Positions 50,461 through 61,587 of a stretch of DNA of 64,000 nucleotides are shown piece by piece. A model generated the notes under the pieces. The model saw only the letters and a program-made list of their open reading frames with translations, was not told the DNA's origin and made no database searches. The DNA comes from Lunularia cruciata (Eukaryota > Streptophyta > Marchantiopsida > Lunulariales > Lunulariaceae), in assembly GCA_948567375.1 (NCBI GenBank), contig OX419762.1:12220001-12284000 (forward strand). Direction: 5' to 3'. The translations under genes and the position numbers were made by a program. Positions within the stretch are counted from its first letter, which is position 1. Every line of letters begins with the position of its first letter.

Positions 50461-53400
50461 ATCCGGGGAAAAGGAAGTGAGCGGAAACAAGCAAGTGAGG
50501 TAAGTGTGGACAAGTTAATATATTTAAGTGTCCTAAAAAAGTCACTAAATATGAGAAAAACTTATGGTACCTTTCCACTCCTGGAAATATCCCCTAACTT
50601 CTATTCTTGAAACGCCCTGTCGTCCCTGCCGATACAAATACAAGGAGTGTTTGGCAATAGCCTGCCAAGCCCCAAAGGAATACTGTACATGTACACGCAG
50701 AAACGGTTCCGAGGTCAGAAATTGAGTGTTCTGGCAGATTTCAAATTCGGGAGATAAGGTCCTGCAATAGTGTGAATGAGGTCAACTGCGTTGACAGTTT
50801 CACCTAATGTCATTGTGCAGTATGTGAACTACTTCATGTCCACTCGTAAATACGACCTTTTTCTGCACAAAATACTGTTGTCTTGTACAGATACAACAAC
50901 AGAGATTGAACACTTTCTCCTGTGTCAGGCGAGATGCTAACCGTTGCTCTTTTCATCTATAACTCACCTTCAGTGAAATGCACAAATATCCACTATCTCG
51001 CCTGAAACGGGCAACCCGACTGGTGCTAACATGTAAATGTAAAGGAACATAAACTTTAAAAGAGCAAGGAAGTTGTGGCGAATCTAGTCATATATCTACA
51101 CGTTGAAATCATAATAGTGAAACATCTTTGAGTGGCTGCATGTCTTTTCTGATGGAATGATTGAATAGTAGTCAGGATGTGATGATCTTTCTTCTTTGGC
51201 GTAAGGTGGATTTAGAAGGTCGAAAGATTGAAACCACCATGTACTCTAGCTGGCAGCTTTATTTTCCCCAAAAGCCCAACCCGTTGACGATCAACTTGGG
51301 AGTGTGGCTAATTAAAGGTTGACATTCCCCGCACATAATCAAGTGCACTAGAAGGATTTCGAATGTCTATGTGATCTGGCTTCCATTTCAGTACATCGCG
51401 TTTATAATTTGAACTGGAAGTAGACGGTCCAAAAGCCTTGCTCTCACTCAAATTCCACATGTAATCGATCGTTTACAAGGACCAATATCTACAAGTTCCT
51501 GACCGATAAAACATGAAGAAATAAGAAAAGATTGTTACCACAGTCCGTCGGAGGCACCCACATAGGACATCAAGAAATGTGTCCAGAGAATATCGGCAGA
51601 AAAGTAAGTGTATATTCTTATCCTGTTATGCATAAAGAGAATTCGATCAACGGAATTCCTTCAGCAATTTGGTCTACTTGGTTTAAATGCTGTGAGTTTT
51701 GCAAGCGTTGACTCAAAAAGAGTTCATCAATAGTCAACTTGCGTGTCTTGAAAACTCAGGTTTTATTTTTGGTGGATATATAGAGAGACCTTTCAATATC
51801 AGCTGTCATATACTGCACTATTTTAAAGGGATAAAATCGGATGCTGGGAGACGTAATTGACTCTGTATATCAAGTTGTTGACTTCTACCAACCACCCCAT
51901 GAGTACTGCTGCTAAAATATTCATTGTCGATGCTTATTGTCGGCAGTTTGGTGAAGCGATTTCCTTTCAGTAACTGTAGTGAAATTGGATCAATATTAGA
52001 AGTTGTAAACAACGAAGACTTTTATAATAGCTAACGGTTTGAAATTATCGGAGAATGTGCGCACATTCTCTACATCGCGGTTGTTTGATCTAAACTATCT
52101 AACGAGGATTGGACAGATCCGTAGATCTCCAAGGATATTGGCGCAACGTAACTCTTGTCTCAATGGGAACGTACATGAAGAATTGCTACTAGTCAAGTTT
52201 ATCGATGTGTAATCGTTGTACTTATCTCAACGCATTCTGACAACGATAACAATCCCACCCCTTTCAATTTAAATGCCTCCGAGGGAGCGAAGAACAGTTT
52301 CAAACTCCGTTAAAATTGTCGAGAAACAGCTATCCCTCAGAGGAAACTCAACACTATGATCAAGCAGTACCTTTTAGGATAATGTCATTGACAAGGTGTT
52401 TTAACACCAGAACCTATCTTCAATATAAAAATGTGTCAAACCAATAAGCAAGGCATCATCACATGGAGATCAACGGCAATGAGATGGACGTTTCCGCCCA
52501 AGTTAGTGCGAATTGTAAGACTTTAATTTGAACTCGGCTGGAACTCGCATCTGACAATATATGTTTGTCTTGTGAGCGAAGATGGAGAAACACACCACCC
52601 ATGTGCAGTTTCTGCCCAACTTTTGCTGGTGAGTAGTGACAAGATGTGTTCTCACGATTGAGATCCTACAGTACGGTACTTCAGATGTCTATGACGGTCA
52701 GTGCAGTTTTTACACTGTACTAATGTATGGATGAGATCCATTCTTACGTTCAGACAGGAGCAAGACATTGCTGACATTGATCTCATCTATGAAGTAGGTA
52801 GTTGCCTTCATTTTCAGACAGATACGGGTTTGTGGTATTTGGAGCATCTTTATAGGCCGTAATCAAGGCAAAAATCAGCTCAATAGTCTCGGACCATAAT
52901 TCCAGAAAAAGTTAACAATATTCTTTGGACTCCATGTACGATTTTCAATCTCCTCCGGCAGTTTCTTCATCACACTTGCATTCCTCGAATAACTTAGATG
53001 TGATTCCTTCGTTTACCGTATGGGCACTTCTTCACTGTGCAACATTTTGAATGAGATTCTAAGGATACAAATCTGAACATATGACACCATTCGCGATTCG
53101 AATTCTCACACTCACGTCAGAGGCCGTACTGTCCGAATGAAATTCGACTCCCAGGGCAACGGAGATTGCCTAAGTCAACAAGCACTGTAAACTGCTGTAA
53201 AGTGAGCTCGTACGGTGACAGAAAGTCCTATGTAGATACCGCTGATAGGATCACGCGGTTTTAGGCAGGAGGCTTATTTCTCACGTACTAGCTGCAAACA
53301 AGCAAGGTTGAAATTGTGTCGGCTGGGCTGATCTATAGTAAATAGTCTAAATGTGCAGCCACACAATCGAAATTCAGTGACCCTCGAACCTCAGGAACCA

Positions 53401-55630
53401 TTCATTACTCATGTGTTCTCACCCATTTGTCTTCTTCTTCTCCTTGAATTTCGCAATCGCATGCATCATGTCCGGGCTCTCAAGCCATTCCTCTCCCACT
53501 ACTGGCGATGACATAATTCCATGGATTTCCATCATGAACTTTTTTTTCTCCTCTTTTAAAATTTCAAGTATTTCGAAATGGGGTCATATACGTCTCAATG
53601 TTCAAACGCAGCCTTTTGCAGTATAGACTGTGGAAATCATACCATAGAAACAAATATCTACTATGACATGAGTCGAACCTAAAGAAACCTTATAATAATC
53701 TATACCGTACAAAAGTTGCGAGTAATTTATAAATGTGTAATCTTTCCTGCTCAAAAGCATGAGTTCTTGGTTTTGGGAGATATTCAACTTTTCTCGATCA
53801 AAGGGATATTTAACAGTTATACTCTTATTTTATACGTTTGTTGCTATACCATGATTGTAAAATTGATTTCTCAAAAACTCCATTGGCTCTATATAAAGGA
53901 AAGAATAGGACGTTGTTTCTTTTAGGGACAGTGCAAATGCAGAGTTTCGCACCACGAGATTATTCTCTCAGCAGATTGGATATTGTGCACAAATATGGAT
54001 AAGTTTAAACTCACGCAGAGCGAACTGTTTGGTGTCCTTCTGCTGCTCCCTGGATAGAGTAAACATGCAGCACAGAGACCTGCTTTTTGCGCAATTTTCA
54101 TTCAAATTTAGTACCCCACGAGGAGATACAAGCCACATGTCACAGGCTAGTTATGCAAGGTAGGGTGCCAGTACGTTCACTTTTAAGAAAAGTGCATGGA
54201 TGAAAGAGATTCCAGCAGCTAAATGCCTAGTGAGTGCGAAATTCTTGAGAATGGAGAGAATATGATAAGAAAATTGGCAAGAGAAGGCGAGGTTTTGCGT
54301 AGGCAGAGAACTTCTCATCGTTTCGAATTGGAAGATTTCATACCCAAATTTCCAGTTCTACTTTGTATACATTGCTTGGTTGAGATCACCACTTTGTTGT
54401 CTCACCCTTGTACGGCTTGATGAGGTCTTCCCCTCTTTCTTCACTTGGTTGAGATATGTTGCTTTGAATTATATGGAAATTGGAAACATGAAACGAAACA
54501 TAGAAAAAAGCGACCGCCTGGAGAACGCTAAGGATGCGTGTAGAAGGGTACGAAGCATATGGGTGTTAAAGAGAATTATTTGAAACTTAGAATTGGCAGA
54601 TAGGGTGCACTTCTGCTGTTTGTTCGTCACCTTGCTGTGATACAGATTGGATGTTAAGGTGCAGTCGTACTATGGGTTCATCAGCGTGTCCAGCAAGTGT
54701 TACCAAGTTAAATATTCGTGGGATTAGCACCGACGTCTGGAATATCCTACTATATCGCATAACGGAGACCACCGTCGAGATCAGAGTAGGTCAACAGCTT
54801 GAAATGGGAAGTACTTTAAAGGAAATTTGGAGGGAAATACATGTTATGGAATATCGTGAGCTTTCAAAGGCATCGAGTAACGGTTCCTGAATCCTCATCG
54901 AGGAATTGATTCTGCTGAGAATGATCACGAGTTTTGGGTGGAAACTGTAGACTGGCATGGAGAAGGCCAGCCCACCACTCAGGTCTCGGAATACACATCG
55001 ACATAATAACACAGTATGAGCAGTGACTATTGAGTGATATGATTGTAATATTACTCATGTAATGCACAAACAGACTCGTGTGGACCTACACGAGTGCGAC
55101 CCGAAGAAGCCCGAAGAAGCGACCAGCATACCACGCACCTTAAGGAACGATTTAATCCGTGTAGGTCGGGAAGCACCTCTGCTGAAGTATCGAATCCCTT
55201 CGCCAGGTGTGAAGCAAGAATGAATTCAGTTGTTCCAAATAGCCCGTCAAAACAATCCTCTAAGATGAAAGCTGAGAAACCAGTTCAAAGACAGAGGCAA
55301 ATGAGCTTGCTGCCTTGCGCCTTTATTTACAGATTATGTAAGTGATAGGATGTAGACATGGTTGCACCTCTGAGTAGCGAGGCCAGAATCTCCTGGTATG
55401 ATACAAACCCACATTCAGGTGGCGGGGAGCTACAGTGGGTGGGCCGCCAGTTGTGGAGGTGAGTCAGCTATGCAATGCAATCTCTGTAAAGAATATAGCC
55501 CAAGACAATTGGAGGTCCAAGGACAAGCATAATGTACTCAGTTCGATCTTTCTGGAAGAGATAAATCAACGGGAAATGATTGACTTTGTTCAGCCACTGA
55601 GATAGAAACTGAAACTAAATAAAAGAATCG
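50461..55630. other. CG-richer intergenic region without recognisable genes
   Basis: About 5 kb in which all ORFs are short and overlapping on both strands; none shows a domain. No LTR, transposase, tRNA or rRNA was seen. Short direct doubling of CCCGAAGAAG occurs near 55100. Unrecognised exons of a divergent gene cannot be excluded. Confidence 0.45.
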
Positions 55631-56134
55631 TTATCTTTCTCGCATCTCCCGTTGCAGTCCAACCGGTTGTGCCCTCACTCTGTTCACGAAGCCTTCGGAA
55701 GGGTTGAGGGATTTCCGACGACCTTTAAGAGGAGTTGCACTGACGTGCAAGAGCAGCGCATTTCCAACAAATAAATCACTGATTTTGAAGTTGCTGCTAC
55801 GTGCTTGCTCTTTCAATGTCGAATAGTGCTCCTTCATCTTGTTCATAAGATTACTGGGAACTTTGAAAATACACTGCAGCCTCGCCACACGATTCCTGCA
55901 AGCTCTGCCTGCTGCGTTACCGGTAGAAGCCGCCCCCAGCTTCAAAGATTTTGGACCCTTCTGAGCTTTGGTGCCCTCTGGACTAGAGCTCAGGCGATCG
56001 TACTGACGCCGATTGGCGGTGACAGTAGAGAGCAAGGAACTCTCCGCGGCGCTTTTGTACACCATTTCTATCTCCGTATTCTTCTTGTTAGCCTTCATAC
56101 TCGGTGCTGATGGAAAGAATTTCTTCCTGGCCAT
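55631..56134 (-). CDS. Hypothetical basic protein, 167 codons
   Basis: Longest ORF in the CG-richer part. The first ATG is at 56134 (MARKKFFPSAPSM); the open frame continues about 16 codons farther upstream without another ATG. The product is strongly basic, with Lys/Arg clusters (MKANKKN, RACRNRVARLQ, LKGRRKSLN) and a middle stretch NLMNKMKEHYSTLKEQ that could form a helix. No signal peptide, membrane segment or known domain was seen. The neighbours are silent intergenic DNA, so context does not help. It could be an exon of a larger gene, a lineage-specific gene, or a chance ORF; codon use and expression cannot be judged here. Confidence 0.35.
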   Translation of the reverse strand: MARKKFFPSAPSMKANKKNTEIEMVYKSAAESSLLSTVTANRRQYDRLSSSPEGTKAQKGPKSLKLGAASTGNAAGRACRNRVARLQCIFKVPSNLMNKMKEHYSTLKEQARSSNFKISDLFVGNALLLHVSATPLKGRRKSLNPSEGFVNRVRAQPVGLQREMRER

Positions 56135-56921
56135 GTTTCTGTGTTTCTGCAGCAGAATCTGCAGCAAGTGACGAGATTCCAACGAACTGGCGGCTACAAC
56201 GATCCCTGGAAAGTCCCGGTACCCTTGATCAGTTCCAAATCACCAGCGATTAATTCCAGCTTCGGATCCTGAACTCATGCCCAGACCATACCTGAGATTC
56301 TCCAACCCCCTGTCCATCCAACACTCCATGGACTTGGACGTCTACCACACACCGGACCTCAACATTCCTAATAGATCACCTCGAAAGCCTCCGGTATGAG
56401 CCAAGACACACCTTCCAGTGGGTCCGAGACACGAAACACGTGAGAGAACCAGACAGGCTTATAAGAACTTTGGGTGTTCGGAACGATAGGACGTTCGAGG
56501 GACGAAATTGACAGAAATCCAGGCAATTGAACTAGAGGCTGCTTTCAAATCTCTTGGGTTCTACGATGACAGTTCCCTTCGGCCAAGAGAACTCACGTGC
56601 AGGAGGGTAGGCCTAGTACAGAGAAATATGAATGGGCGGGGAACTACAGGAGTAGAGTCTCGGGAGGGTGGGCAAGATCCAGCCTCTTAGAGCTATTCGA
56701 GAGCTTATAGAGATTCAGAATGAGGCATAGACACAGGTGGTATACGTGAGCCTACACTACCGCAGTAATGAGTGTAGTATGCATAAGAATTGTCACATCC
56801 CCACGCACTTACATCGGTTGTGTCCTTTTCCGCCTCCTTGCTGTGCACACCACCTCACAGTAGGCAGCAGCAACAGCATTTGATGGTCTAGGAACAGCTT
56901 CTCCGGATCCACGAGGACACT

Positions 56922-57116
56922 GAGTTCCTGTAGCTCACCGTAGGATCCAGCTGAACACTCACAGGCATATTTGCTTGTTCCCTCCCTTCCTCATCACAGA
57001 TTCTACTTGGGTATAAGTATGATCACGCTAGAGCAGAATCATTCCCCCATAATCTTCTTCTGTGGTTGTTACAAAAATACGCGGAAACTCAATCTCTCTT
57101 TCTCCCTGTTCTCCCT
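56922..57116 (+). repeat. Inverted copy of the 58201-58394 sequence
   Basis: About 195 bp from GAGTTCCTGTAGCTCACCGT to GTTCTCCCT match the reverse complement of 58201-58394 with few differences, including a CATAATCTTC-TCTGTGGTTGTT core. The outer 33-bp terminal repeats of the right copy are missing here. Confidence 0.9.
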
Positions 57117-58160
57117 TTCTCTTTTAAGCCCCAACGGTAGCACCAGCCTTTTAGTACCTCGATTTCCAGAACCTGCTCGTTCACCGTGGAACATCTCCAA
57201 TTATAGGCGGAAACCACATACTTCCGCTATTTTCACGCATTTTCGGGGCTATTTTCGGGAAGTCACGGAACGGCCATTTTCTACCACCAACCGGTGCTCT
57301 ATTTGTCAATTACAGTACACCGAACTTGGGCTCTATCTACTACGTCTCCATCTTTTTAGACGAAAGTGGGTACAGCAGCTGTACACAAGCATCCGTACCG
57401 AGGGTACGAACTCGCACATTCTGAGCTATCAATTGTCGAGTGTGGTAGGAGGCGAAATTATCTGAAATTAGCCCAGAATGCAGTTCAAATTTCTCCATCT
57501 CGAAAAGCTCAGAAAAGCTGGACATTACCACAGCGACCTCCACTGCTCGCATTCAAAGCGCTCGCGTATCTCCACCGCTTTTCACTCCCACCTTCTGACA
57601 TCCACACCGCCTCAATTAAACCCACGTTGACCTCACTTTCAACTGTCAGTCTCTGCTTAAGTCGAGTAGCCTCTACGTAATTAACTTCCTCATCTCCCTC
57701 TCGTTCTACCCATGATGGAGAGACGAATTGAAACTGTCACTACTTCGGTTCTTCTGTATTCTTTTCACCTACAGGTGGGCCGTCAGTCAGCATGGCATTC
57801 AAACTAGCGAAGAAAAGGAAACTCAAACCAACACCATCGAAGCAACCACAAAACACGTATAGGGTTTACGCCTAATCCTGCAAAGGATAATGAAATTCTC
57901 ATGATGTACTTTCAATGACATTTGTATAGGATTATGTACAGGAGAAAATAGTGAAATGGGAAGTCCTCAACATCCAGAGAAATTTGCGACTTCATGTGTT
58001 GGAGAGGGTCTCAAGAAACATTTTTCAGAACGTTATAGGAACTTTCTCCATTTCACTGAGCCTTCGTGATTATTTTGCCTTGGTGGTTTTACAGTGTTTA
58101 TTCTTGACTTCCATGTTCACATTGGTGTATTTAGATTACAACTAAGTTTCACCACGGTTC
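57117..58160. other. Unassigned spacer between the inverted copies
   Basis: Contains only small ORFs without domains. Confidence 0.45.
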
Positions 58161-58421
58161 ATTCATCTTCTTATAGATTCTCATATGAGCTCAAAGAATA
58201 GGGAGAACGGATAGAAAGAGAGATTGGGTTTCCGCGTATTTTTGTAACAACCACAGAGGAAGATTATGGGGGAATGATTCTGCTCTAGCGTGACCATACT
58301 TATACCCAAGTAGCATCTGTGATGGGGAAGGAAGGGAACAAGCAAATGCGTCTGTGAGTGTTCAGCTTGATCCTACGGGGAGCTACAGGAGCTCATATGA
58401 GAATGTATAAGAAGATGAATG
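58161..58421. mobile_element. Small inverted-repeat element (MITE-like), 261 bp
   Basis: The terminal 33 bp (58161-58193, starting CATTCATCTTCTTATAGATT) are repeated inverted at 58389-58421 with one mismatch. The interior (58201-58394) has an inverted relative at 56922-57116. It has no coding capacity, as expected for a miniature DNA transposon. No clear target duplication was found, so the superfamily stays open. Confidence 0.65.
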
Positions 58422-58463
58422 GACTTCGTTAGTGGTTTGAGGGCTCAAACCACTAACGAAGTC
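58422..58463. repeat. Perfect 20-bp palindromic hairpin abutting the MITE-like element
   Basis: GACTTCGTTAGTGGTTTGAG (58422-58441), a two-base GG spacer, then its exact reverse complement (58444-58463). It starts at the base after the element's right terminal repeat. Confidence 0.97.
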
Positions 58464-59580
58464 TATGAAGTCCAATATGAGTGTTAAGAGAGAGAAAGGA
58501 CGACCGCGTCGAAAAAATGAAGGATGGGAAGACCCCATCAAGCCGTACAAGGGAGAGATAAAAAGGTAAAATGGGGCTCCAGTGTGAAGGAGTTTGGTAT
58601 AAGTCTGAAATACATCTACTTTGAAGTACCCACCCACTTCTACCACTAATGTCTACTAATCTAGTCCAAGGGCACTCACTCCTTGTCACTAGATGAGTTG
58701 CGGCCGTCAAATACTCTCCAAATCTACACCCTGGTTGACAACAACCACCGGTAAAAGCACTTTTACCTCAGGTGCTTACTCTGATGGGTAAAAATGCTGG
58801 AGTGTACGGCTCAAGCGCTTTGTACTAACTGTACAGTACAGTATTCGGCGCGCGGGGTTTGACCACGGTTAATGGTTAGTTAACTACTCGTCGGCTAAGA
58901 TAATGGAATCATCACAGGAGAGACTTCAAAAGGCGGAATCTTCGCCGGTCCTTATGGTCCTCACTGGAGGTCTATCCTGGGCAACTTCCTTAAATGACAG
59001 GATGGCTGAAGGGCTTGAAATAACTGATGGTAGGAAGTAGAAGAAGCACCTGACGGTTTTTATAATTAATGAGAGAAAAGCATCTGATGGAATTTAAATG
59101 CAACATCATTGTGGACAATGAGACAAACTTTCATTTTCATGATAAAAATCATGGAGAAACTATATGTTATATGTTATTGTGTGAGACACGCTTCCATTCT
59201 CATGGATAAAGATCATAAGGAAAGTATATATTATATGTCATTATGCGGCTCATCTTGAGGGAGTGAATTTTATCTTAGACATGGAGTGGAGGAGGTGTTA
59301 GTAACAACAAAATTCTTAATCAAGAGCGTAATGTGATTGTTGAAAGATGAGGAATAACAGAAACAAATCAAATCAAATCAAATAAATGGGAGAAAAACAT
59401 GGCAGAAGACACTATGAATATAAGAGTACTGAGTAGTAATCGTGAATATATAATATTGTAAGATTTTTGAATTAGCTTTTGTTTCTTCATTGCTTATCAT
59501 ACATATTCATAATTTAGAGACATAAGGTAATGATAGGTTTGGGACACTCAGCCAGTATAAGTCTTGTGGCTTAATAATTT
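58464..59580. other. Intergenic sequence
   Basis: No gene seen. A roughly 45-bp stretch near 58515-58560 (CAAGCCGTACAAGGGAGAGA) is repeated in reverse complement near 54395-54440. An imperfect tandem pair of about 60 bp (TCATGATAAAAATCATGGAG / TCATGGATAAAGATCATAAG) lies at about 59130-59250. Confidence 0.5.
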
Positions 59581-59624
59581 GGATATAACCTGGTAGTGTT
59601 TCAAGGCACTACCAGATTATATCC
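59581..59624. repeat. 18-bp inverted repeat with 8-base loop
   Basis: GGATATAACCTGGTAGTG (59581-59598) and CACTACCAGATTATATCC (59607-59624) pair at 17 of 18 positions. Confidence 0.93.
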
Positions 59625-60094
59625 GAATCTTTCAGCAGAATCTTATCTTTAAGTTGGAAACGTTATTCTACTGAAAAATCATTGTCTACGTTGGAGAAGA
59701 ACTCGTGTCGATATATTTTTATTAATTCACCAACTCCTGGATTTTCGAATATAATGCGACGAAACAATTTATAGCAAGCGCTAGAACTTACACTCTGCAT
59801 TAATAATAACCTGGATCATAAATGAAAGGAGTGAGTCCTTGTCAATGATAAGAATTCCATACCCTCACGAATGTGCCCCTAGGTGCCAAAATGCGGATAT
59901 GGATAATTGCAAAACCAGTAGGACAAAATTGTATCTTTTACTTTAAGGTTTGCATTTAGATAACGGTAACTTTAAGTTATAATTATAATATTAGAGTGCA
60001 CATGTCCATTTTTTTTATGTTCGACTTATATTTAAGAAATTACATGTGAATGACAACAAAAAGCTACAAATATACTAAATGAGATGGAAAATAA

Positions 60095-60098
<4 letters not shown>

Positions 60099-60190
<92 letters not shown>
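60099..60190. repeat. (TA)n microsatellite, about 92 bp
   Basis: Pure alternating TA. A shorter tract lies at about 60353-60370. Confidence 0.98.
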
Positions 60191-60192
<2 letters not shown>

Positions 60193-61462
60193 AGAAGTTG
60201 TTCCCATGGAACGGGTTATCCAGAACTCATGAAGTGCAAATGATGTAAGCAAGATATACATGATTCACAATACTAGAATAGAATAGTGAGAAATCCATAA
60301 TGTAGAGTGCATCAAATGTAACTTGAAACAAAGGCATAATTGAAATAAATAAATATATATATATATATATGCATGAGCAGATCAAATTATGAAAATTATT
60401 TTTGGAACTCTCCCGTAAACAAGATGCAAAATAAAAGAAAGCACAGCTTATCATAGCACGAGGCAATGAACTTTGAATGTAAACATTTGAATACATGAAT
60501 AAAAATATTTTATTTTATTATATTATGGGATCAGCTATATATATAGTTGTACCTGAAATACCTAAAATCATAACATATGTTGCATCATATATAAACAATG
60601 TCCTACCAGAATTCTATATTTAGATTTAGATTTAGGTTATATTTATACTTATACTTAACGAGTAGAAAAGTATGTATGGTATGGTGTTGATTTACGTAGT
60701 AAAAAGGGACATATAAACTCGCATTTAACCAGGTTTGCATACCTCTTCTAATCCAAGAGGGTATCAAAGAACTTGCATCGGTAGATTAGACTACATGCAA
60801 AAGACTTGCAATTATAGTATATCTTAGCATGTAAATTTTAGAGTAAGATAGAGCCTGCGAGTATCAAATCAGGTGAAGAATATTCTTGACCCATTACTCT
60901 ATTCAAATGAGTCGAACCAACCAAAGGTCAGAAGTCATGAAACTCTTTGCAGAAATTTGGGTATACTGTGCCTTTTACTCTTTTGCCGTTCAGACTTGTA
61001 AGTGAATGACAGATATAGTTGGTATTTTGATTGACCTGCAACTTCAGAACGTACTCAATTATACAGTACATATCATTCACGAAGTTAGGTCTAGGTTCAG
61101 AAATGTGCAGAAACTGATATATTCAACTGGACCGTGAGCGTCATGATTTATTGTTCACATTATTGTTCCTTATTATTTTTAATCTTTGTTCTTAAAATTC
61201 CTTCCAAGATATATTCAAGATGATGCAATCGATAAGCACCTCAAGAGAGATTTTAAACATTTCCAGGGGCCGGCTGTCTTATCGATTTAAAGGGGATTAA
61301 AGTAAAAGATCCATCATTTCTTTCCGATTCTTTCACATATATATTCCACAGAGTGGATATGCACATTATTTGCAGAAAGGTCTGACTTCCACCTGGGGCT
61401 GAATTTAAAGGGCTGCCAAATAAGAGGGTTGGTGGAATACCATACCGTTGGAAGTCAAAAGG
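60191..61462. other. AT-rich intergenic sequence downstream of tRNA-Met
   Basis: No gene seen. AAAA at 61457-61460 is the poly-T terminator of the minus-strand tRNA gene. Confidence 0.55.
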
Positions 61463-61549
61463 TGGGGCGAGTGAGGCTCGAACTCACGACCTCCGGATTA
61501 CTCGCTCTAGCTATGAGACCGACGCGCTAACCAACTGCGCCACCGCCCC
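61463..61549 (-). tRNA. trnM: Elongator tRNA-Met (CAT) with a 13-nt intron
   Basis: The minus strand folds as a cloverleaf: acceptor GGGGCGG (from 61549) pairs with TCGCCCC, discriminator A at 61463; D-arm GCGC/GCGC; anticodon stem TCGG/CCGG closed by the U-U pair usual in elongator tRNA-Met; T-arm GTGAG-TTCGAGC-CTCAC. The anticodon CAT is at 61515-61513. The intron, GCTAGAGCGAGTA (61511-61499), sits after base 37, the normal place; plant elongator tRNA-Met genes commonly have such an intron. A run of four T follows three bases after the gene. Internal promoters are the A box (TGGCGCAGTTGG) and B box (GTTCGAGCC). It lies only 38 bp behind the CCDC39 stop codon on the same strand. Confidence 0.97.
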
Positions 61550-61587
61550 TTGATGTCCACACATTGATTAAGTAAGATATATTTTAA

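Noticed and set aside
53411-53626. 71-codon ORF with a hydrophobic start as a secreted peptide
   Set aside because: No supporting context or conserved features; similar-length ORFs occur by chance on both strands nearby.
58422-58463. Perfect hairpin as an intrinsic bacterial-type terminator
   Set aside because: Nuclear plant-type context, no T-run after the stem and no gene ending there.
60595-60660. TTTAGATTTAGATTTAGG words as interstitial telomere repeat
   Set aside because: Only two or three loose units and no run of TTTAGGG; ordinary AT-rich sequence.
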